From positions 1 through 20,601 of the forward strand of contig NZ_KQ961849.1 of the NCBI RefSeq assembly GCF_001563665.1: a stretch of 20,601 nt of DNA. The letters run 5' to 3'. Each line of letters starts with the position of its first letter. The stretch's first letter is position 1. A model generated the notes under the pieces. That model saw only the letters and a list, made by a program, of their open reading frames with translations, was not told where the DNA came from and searched no databases. This stretch comes from Gardnerella vaginalis. Lineage in GTDB: Bacteria > Actinomycetota > Actinomycetes > Actinomycetales > Bifidobacteriaceae. The position numbers were made by a program, and so were the translations under genes. Below, piece after piece: positions 17,501 to 20,601 of this stretch.

Positions 17501-17645
17501 AGATAAAATTACGCATGACCAATATGGATTGGGAACTATAGTTGCAACGCAAGATAAAGGCAGAAATTCGATTATTACAGTTGATTTTGGCTCTGATGGC
17601 GTAAAGCGTTTAATGTTGAGAGTAGCTCCTATTGAGAAGTTATGA
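14535..17645 (+). CDS. pcrA: UvrD/PcrA-type superfamily 1 DNA helicase with disordered extensions
   Basis: A 1036-residue 3'-5' DNA helicase for repair and replication-conflict resolution. Motor motifs in order: Walker A GAGAGSGKT (142-150), TFTNKAAQEM (175-184), VDEYQD (349-354), VVGDSDQSIYAFRGAD (416-431), EQNYRST (451-457), TLHTAKGLEYPVVF (732-745) and YVGITRAK (774-781). The N-terminus has about 120 extra polar residues. Residues 367-410 are a Ser/Gly/Ala-rich insertion between motifs II and III. After the motor come an acidic tract (824-852), a Ser-Tyr-Gly repeat (882-943) and a Tudor-like domain from about 988 (VGDKITHDQYGLGTIV), which in PcrA/UvrD binds RNA polymerase. A TGA directly precedes the ATG in frame and no clear ribosome site is seen; M5 is an alternative start. 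It could equally be labelled uvrD. Confidence 0.9.
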   Translation: MSLSMYVTDLFGDPVENDDDKNHKNHVSKSSSKLSLESNLKADKTKSHIKTPNTQNRMLSAQNQSTSYGDQDAIYRNQMASYQSNQDADDYVTPDTPNTHATHKYRQNDFQQIEIDPHKLIDGLNEQQSKAVQYKGSALLIGAGAGSGKTRVLTRRIAWILSQFHEWPSHILAITFTNKAAQEMRERLATLIGNEALNMWVSTFHSACVKILRRDGGMIGLKPGFSIYDSSDSERLIKQIETDLNIDIKRFTPKVLRGKISDFKNSLITWQDQLEAYAPDYHVGVGGQKISKVTQSESLYATVYAEYQYRLSIANAVDFDDLIMRTVELMRKVPQVAQKYRRKFRYILVDEYQDTNHAQYVLIRELSGVDAQAKGSAGFAGSASAQVSGSSESSGSTQNVSKTVSQHVLSPASITVVGDSDQSIYAFRGADIRNIQDFEEDFPDAKTIMLEQNYRSTQTILDAANAVISHNQERKPKKLWTALGKGDPIIGYGAQNSSQEGLWIAEEISRLKTKENIPYSNIAIMYRANAQSRALEDALIKSGLPYQLVGGTKFYERKEVKDTLAYMQSIVNPDDDINMRRIFNVPKRGLGNRAESLLLSYAKAQGISFWNSIEQCENISGMPTRSITQIKAFHTLMCELTQMAIKNDSRPSIIVKNILDSTGLLDELKRSEDEQDLNRVENLSQLQSVASEYEQNADEVTLAGFLEQTALVADSDQLPTSSEDTGKITLMTLHTAKGLEYPVVFLTGMEQGTFPHSRSMDNESELSEERRLAYVGITRAKQRLYLTYASVRSQWGDAMDMIPSQFLDEIPEDLIHWNSKKPSYDYDSDDDFDDEVDDDFDYDDDFIDDFDDSYASRTSFGSRAHKSSSSLKSAKTRKKSSSYGSSSRTSYGSSYGSSYGSSYSSSSRSSSYGSSSRSSYGSSYGSSSSYSSGSSYGSSYGSSKARFKSSSVTTRKSSITSSRSSSSSASRDNQVNRDNQLNIEDFHVGDKITHDQYGLGTIVATQDKGRNSIITVDFGSDGVKRLMLRVAPIEKL
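17178..17363 (+). repeat. Ser-Tyr-Gly coding repeat in the helicase gene
   Basis: Imperfect repeats of about 12 bases built on TCT TAT GGA TCT encode SYGS units at residues 882-943. Codon choice varies (TCT, TCG, AGT, AGC), so the DNA repeat is imperfect, but near-identical stretches remain and could change length by slippage or unequal recombination. The product is predicted to be disordered. Confidence 0.8.
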
Positions 17646-17724
17646 AGTTTTGAAGTTGAAAAGTTTTATCTAATGTATGAAACAGTAAATTTAAGAAGCT
17701 TTATACTTGAAAATTTGAGAGTTT

Positions 17725-17757
17725 TTCGTTTGTAAAATGAAATTTTTCGCAAATGAA
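17725..17757 (+). terminator. Possible AU-rich terminator of the helicase gene
   Basis: TTCGTTTG (17725-17732) pairs with CAAATGAA (17750-17757), and AAAAT (17734-17738) pairs with ATTTT (17742-17746). Together they form a hairpin of about 13 pairs with an asymmetric internal loop. It is AU-rich and has no clean U tract, so termination is uncertain. Confidence 0.3.
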
Positions 17758-17893
17758 TTGATAGTTTTCTTAGAAAGTTAATTATAAGAATTTGTGATTA
17801 TATCTATGAAAAGAAAATATTCAAGACTTGTTTTCTTTTTGCATGTAAGAAAAAATAAGAATGAAAGTAAGTATAAAAGGTAAAACAAACAAA

Positions 17894-17965
17894 ATAACTG
17901 AATAGAAACATGCAATAACTGAATAGAAATAATTGAATAGGAACATAAAAATAACTGAATAGGAA
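17894..17965. repeat. Four copies of a 15-bp ATAACTGAATAGAAA repeat
   Basis: Copies at 17894-17908 and 17915-17929 are identical. Those at 17929-17943 (ATAATTGAATAGGAA) and 17951-17965 (ATAACTGAATAGGAA) differ by one or two bases. Start-to-start distances are 21, 14 and 22. The repeats are too few and too irregular for a CRISPR array; they may be iterated protein-binding sites or a decayed tandem repeat. Confidence 0.8.
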
Positions 17966-18047
17966 TAACAGCTGCTAAAACTATTTAATAGCTTTTGGGG
18001 AAGTTATTTTAAGTGAGATTGAAAAATTAAAGATTTTAAAAACGTGG

Positions 18048-18059
18048 CGTTTGCAAACG
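18048..18059. promoter_or_regulatory. Perfect palindrome CGTTTGCAAACG, candidate operator
   Basis: A 12-base perfect palindrome lies 80 bases upstream of the DUF4418 start, with GGCG (18046-18049) and CGCC (18064-18067) flanking it as a further inverted pair. Its GC content stands out from the surrounding AT-rich DNA. It could be a regulator site for the downstream operon or a small RNA hairpin. No regulator is identified. Confidence 0.35.
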
Positions 18060-18138
18060 TGAGCGCCGTATAGCGTGTTGCATTAGAGAAAATGTGACAC
18101 AAAAATATAAAAATATATTTAGAAAGAGATAAAAATTT

Positions 18139-18555
18139 ATGAAAAACAAATTATTTGCATCAATTCCAGCTATTATTTTCGGTATACTGATTGCTATTGC
18201 TCCGTTCACTTTTGCAAAAGTATGCGGATCAATGGGTATGTCAAAAATGCATATGATGCATGGAGCTTGCTATTACACTGGACAAGCAGCATTGGGAATA
18301 GGAATTATTATTGCTTTACTCGGAGTTGTTGCTTTGTTTGTAAAAGCTCCTGTTCGTGCTGGTATTAGCATTGCAATAGTTGCAAATTCATTATTGATGA
18401 TTGCTGTTCCTACTTTCCTTATTGGTGTTTGCAATAGCCCTATGATGAAATGCAATTCAGTTACTCGACCAACTTTAATCGTGTTGTCTGTTCTTACAGC
18501 TGTAATTTCAGCATCTTGCGCATACTTCGATTTGAAGAATGAGTCGGAAAACTAA
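18139..18555 (+). CDS. DUF4418-type membrane protein with Cys/His/Met-rich loops
   Basis: A 138-residue protein with four predicted membrane segments (about 7-26, 48-68, 73-95 and 111-131). The loop after segment 1 carries C29, a Met-rich MSKMHMMHGAC stretch with H38, H41 and C44, then the GQAALGIG entry to segment 2. The loop after segment 3 carries CNSPMMKC (98-105). With both termini inside, both loops face outward and could together bind a metal or form disulfides. The layout resembles the DUF4418 family, whose function is not established. The ATG is preceded by AGAAAGAG at a ten-base spacing. It is followed after 37 bases by an ABC permease and then its ATPase, so it is probably a partner or sensor of that transporter. 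Confidence 0.75.
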   Translation: MKNKLFASIPAIIFGILIAIAPFTFAKVCGSMGMSKMHMMHGACYYTGQAALGIGIIIALLGVVALFVKAPVRAGISIAIVANSLLMIAVPTFLIGVCNSPMMKCNSVTRPTLIVLSVLTAVISASCAYFDLKNESEN

Positions 18556-18560
18556 AATTG

Positions 18561-18581
18561 TATAATAACAATTTGTATAAT
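18561..18581 (+). promoter_or_regulatory. Two TATAAT boxes just upstream of the permease start
   Basis: TATAAT occurs at 18561-18566 and at 18576-18581 in the 37-base gap before the permease ATG at 18593, within a repeated TTGTATAAT. No Shine-Dalgarno sequence is visible. If the second box is used, the transcript would begin only a few bases before the ATG, giving a nearly leaderless message. Readthrough from the DUF4418 gene is the alternative. Confidence 0.3.
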
Positions 18582-18592
18582 TTCTAATTATT

Positions 18593-19804
18593 ATGCAACG
18601 AATTACATTAAAGCGTTTGCCGCTGGAGAATCTTAAACGTAAGCCATTAAGAACTATTGCTCTTATAGTAGTTGCTGCATGCTTATCTGCTGTATTCTTT
18701 GGCGGCGCGCTTATTTCTATGAATTTATCTCGCGGATTAAAAAGTATGCGTGAACGCTTAGGCGCGGATATTATGGTAGTTCCACAAGGTACTAACACTA
18801 AAGCTGAAGCCTTGCTCACAAATGGCGGTTCAAGCACTTTTTATTTCACAAACAATATAGAAGATTTAGTTAAACGCGCACCCGGAGTGAAAAAAGTTAG
18901 TGTACAAACGTATATTTCTTCACTCTCTGCAGGTTGCTGTGCTGAAAAGTTGCAAATTATAGGATTTGATCCTTCTACAGATTTTGTGATTGGACCATGG
19001 ATTTACTCTCAGCATAGTTCTGTTTTGCATAAGGGAGATATGATTGCAGGCGCAAATGTTAGCGTATCTTACGACAATACTGTGCGATTGTACGGTCATA
19101 AATGGAATGTTGTTTCTCAACTTGCAAAAACCGGTACTAGCTTAGATAATTCTGTGTTTGTAAATAGGCAAACTGTGCCGCAAATAGTTGAATATTCAGC
19201 AAAAGTAGGTCATATTGCTATTCCAAAAGAATATGCGACTAAAGCTATTTCCGCAGTTCTTGTGAAAGTAGATAAATCATATAGTCCTCAAAAAGTTGCA
19301 GATAATATTCGTAAAACAAGCGGATTAAGCAGCATTGGCATAATTTTCCCAGGTGGTATTACAGCAACAACTAAAGAGAACCTATCTATAGTAACTCGTT
19401 CAATTACAGTCGTAGTTGCTATTTTGTGGCTTATTTCAATTATTGTTATGGTTACAGTTTTTGCATCTTCTATTAGCGAACGCAAGAAGGAATGCGCGTC
19501 TTTAAGAATTATTGGCGTAAATCGAATAAGTTTAGTGAAAATTATTGTCAAAGAATCTTGCATAATCGGTTTAGCTGGAGGTGTGATTGGAGTAGCTTTT
19601 GCATCGCTTATCTTATTCCCTTATAATTCTTTAATTTCTAAACAATTGCAATTGCCTTATCTTGAAATTACTGCTATTCCTGTTGTTATTTTGATTATTG
19701 TAGGCATTTTAGTTTCATTGATTACTACTCTTTTGACTTCAATTGTTGTTACGCGAAATATTGCTGTAGGTGAAGCGTATCTTAAACTTCGTGAAGGGGA
19801 ATGA
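18593..19804 (+). CDS. MacB/FtsX-type ABC transporter permease
   Basis: A 403-residue permease with the FtsX-like layout: one membrane segment near the N-terminus (about 20-43), a large extracytoplasmic domain (about 44-268), and three C-terminal segments (about 270-292, 320-345 and 360-384). The cytoplasmic loop ERKKECASLRIIGVNR (296-311) is the typical coupling region that contacts the ATPase. The external domain contains a Cys-Cys pair (C115-C116 in SAGCCAEK) followed by IIGFDPSTDFVIGPW. I associate that pattern with permeases in bacterial iron-uptake loci of the FTR1/P19 type, but this is recollection and not a search. MacB-type proteins do mechanical work across the membrane and do not import through a channel, so substrate movement is unclear. 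It is followed after nine bases by its ATPase. Confidence 0.85.
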   Translation: MQRITLKRLPLENLKRKPLRTIALIVVAACLSAVFFGGALISMNLSRGLKSMRERLGADIMVVPQGTNTKAEALLTNGGSSTFYFTNNIEDLVKRAPGVKKVSVQTYISSLSAGCCAEKLQIIGFDPSTDFVIGPWIYSQHSSVLHKGDMIAGANVSVSYDNTVRLYGHKWNVVSQLAKTGTSLDNSVFVNRQTVPQIVEYSAKVGHIAIPKEYATKAISAVLVKVDKSYSPQKVADNIRKTSGLSSIGIIFPGGITATTKENLSIVTRSITVVVAILWLISIIVMVTVFASSISERKKECASLRIIGVNRISLVKIIVKESCIIGLAGGVIGVAFASLILFPYNSLISKQLQLPYLEITAIPVVILIIVGILVSLITTLLTSIVVTRNIAVGEAYLKLREGE

Positions 19805-19813
19805 GATCTTGCT

Positions 19814-20542
19814 ATGAGTGAAAGTAATTCTTTAAAAGATACTGAAATAGTATCTCTTAGTAATGTTACGCGTAATTTTATTCGCAGAAAAAAGATTTTC
19901 TCAGCTGTAGATAACGTTAATTTTTCGTTGAAATCCGGAGAATTTGTGGCGATTGTAGGGAAGTCTGGTAACGGAAAAACAACGCTTATAAATCTCATTG
20001 CAGGTTTGCTAAAGCCTACTTACGGTGATGTGGTTGTGTGTGGCTGTAATATTTCTTCATCGAATTGTTCCGATAATGAAATATCAAAATTGCGAGCTAC
20101 TAGTATAGGCTATGTTTCTCAGACTCAAACGTTACTCCCAAATCTTACTGTGTGTGCAAACGTAATGTTGCCTATGTATGTAGCTTTTCCTGATTGTCAA
20201 GAAGATGATTCATATATTACTAGAGTTATGTTTTTGCTTAAAAAACTCGGTATTGATGATTTATTATGGTGTTATCCTAAAGAGCTTTCGGGCGGTGAAA
20301 TGAAAAGAGTTATGATTGCTAGAGCAATGATGAGCAATCCTAAGCTTTTAATTTTAGACGAGCCAACAAGTGATTTAGATTCTGAACATACTCAGATAGT
20401 TATGGATATGCTAATGGATGCAGCAAATAATGGCTCAGCGGTTTTAATGATTACTCATGATTTGAAAGCAGCTAATTGCGCGGATCGCATATATTCTATG
20501 GATTGTGGAGTGCTCTCGCTATTAGAGAATAATGTTAAATAA
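19814..20542 (+). CDS. ABC transporter ATP-binding protein (LolD/MacB type)
   Basis: A complete 242-residue nucleotide-binding subunit. Walker A is GKSGNGKTT (49-57), the Q-loop glutamine is Q103, the signature is ELSGGEMKRV (157-166), Walker B is LLILDEP (178-184), the D-loop is SDLD (186-189) and the switch histidine is H215 in ITHD. The compact single domain and sequence style match ATPases paired with FtsX/MacB-like permeases. The start ATG lies nine bases after the permease stop; AAGGGGA inside the end of the permease gene, about 14 bases upstream, is the nearest ribosome-binding candidate, consistent with coupling. It would homodimerise and drive the adjacent permease. The next gene of the operon, if any, lies beyond the window; the final 59 bases show no start of a recognisable gene. 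Confidence 0.92.
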   Translation: MSESNSLKDTEIVSLSNVTRNFIRRKKIFSAVDNVNFSLKSGEFVAIVGKSGNGKTTLINLIAGLLKPTYGDVVVCGCNISSSNCSDNEISKLRATSIGYVSQTQTLLPNLTVCANVMLPMYVAFPDCQEDDSYITRVMFLLKKLGIDDLLWCYPKELSGGEMKRVMIARAMMSNPKLLILDEPTSDLDSEHTQIVMDMLMDAANNGSAVLMITHDLKAANCADRIYSMDCGVLSLLENNVK

Positions 20543-20601
20543 TTTTTAGGTTTATTTACAGGATTTTCCTATCAAATGGGGCTGAGCTCTCGGAGTTTCT
20601 C

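Larger units (their letters stand above)
17646..18138. other. AT-rich intergenic region after the helicase gene
   Basis: 493 bases without a recognisable gene. It contains a possible helicase terminator (17725-17757), a cluster of ATAACTGAATAG repeats (17894-17965), a small CTATTTAATAG palindrome near 17980, and a 12-base palindrome at 18048-18059 ahead of the DUF4418 gene. The start signals of that operon must lie in the last 100 bases; no clear -35/-10 pair was identified. Confidence 0.5.

Noticed and set aside
17894..17965. CRISPR array
   Set aside because: Repeats are 15 bases, imperfect and spaced by only 0-7 bases, with no spacers of uniform length and no cas genes in the window.
20543..20601. 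Start of a riboswitch or new gene at the window edge
   Set aside because: The GGGGCTGAGCTCTCGG stretch is GC-rich compared with its surroundings but is cut off by the window end and matches no element that I can name.

Overview
This window looks like a chromosomal segment of a low-GC member of the Bifidobacteriaceae, most likely Gardnerella. The sequence is AT-rich throughout. The sortase-dependent surface locus has the order large LPXTG protein, backbone pilin, class C sortase that is typical of bifidobacterial pilus loci. The helicase is a UvrD/PcrA protein of the kind found in Gram-positive bacteria. The species assignment is inferred from gene content and composition; no database search was run.

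Region 1 (1-9315, plus strand) is a surface and pilus locus. A promoter-like sequence with a ten-G run between its -35 and -10 boxes precedes a 1870-residue, modular, cysteine-containing LPKTG protein. After it come a 581-residue LPKTG pilin with E-boxes and a pilin-type lysine motif, a strongly structured 412-base intergenic region, and a class C sortase that would polymerise the pilin. The homopolymer changes promoter spacing, so it is a good candidate for an on/off or graded expression switch for the large adhesin and possibly the whole locus.

Region 2 (9325-13338, minus strand) is an upper mevalonate operon: thiolase, HMG-CoA reductase and HMG-CoA synthase in pathway order, converting acetyl-CoA to mevalonate. 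The synthase carries an unusual low-complexity insertion. The lower-pathway genes are not in the window.

Region 3 (13579-17645) holds a minus-strand xanthine phosphoribosyltransferase for purine salvage, divergent from a plus-strand UvrD/PcrA-type helicase. The helicase has a complete motor, a Ser/Gly/Ala-rich insertion between motifs II and III, an acidic tract, a long Ser-Tyr-Gly repeat and a C-terminal Tudor-like domain.

Region 4 (17646-20601, plus strand) begins with a repeat-bearing AT-rich intergenic stretch. It is followed by a three-gene unit: a DUF4418-type four-helix membrane protein with Cys/His/Met-rich external loops, a MacB/FtsX-type ABC permease and its ATPase. This looks like a metal-related, probably iron-associated, export or assembly transporter, but its substrate cannot be read from the sequence.

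No tRNA, rRNA, CRISPR array, insertion sequence or phage gene was recognised. The most interesting points are the poly-G promoter, the atypical two-segment C-terminal tail and repeated four-cysteine modules of the adhesin, the structured RNA region between pilin and sortase, the disordered helicase tail, and the Cys/His/Met-rich loops of the DUF4418 protein.
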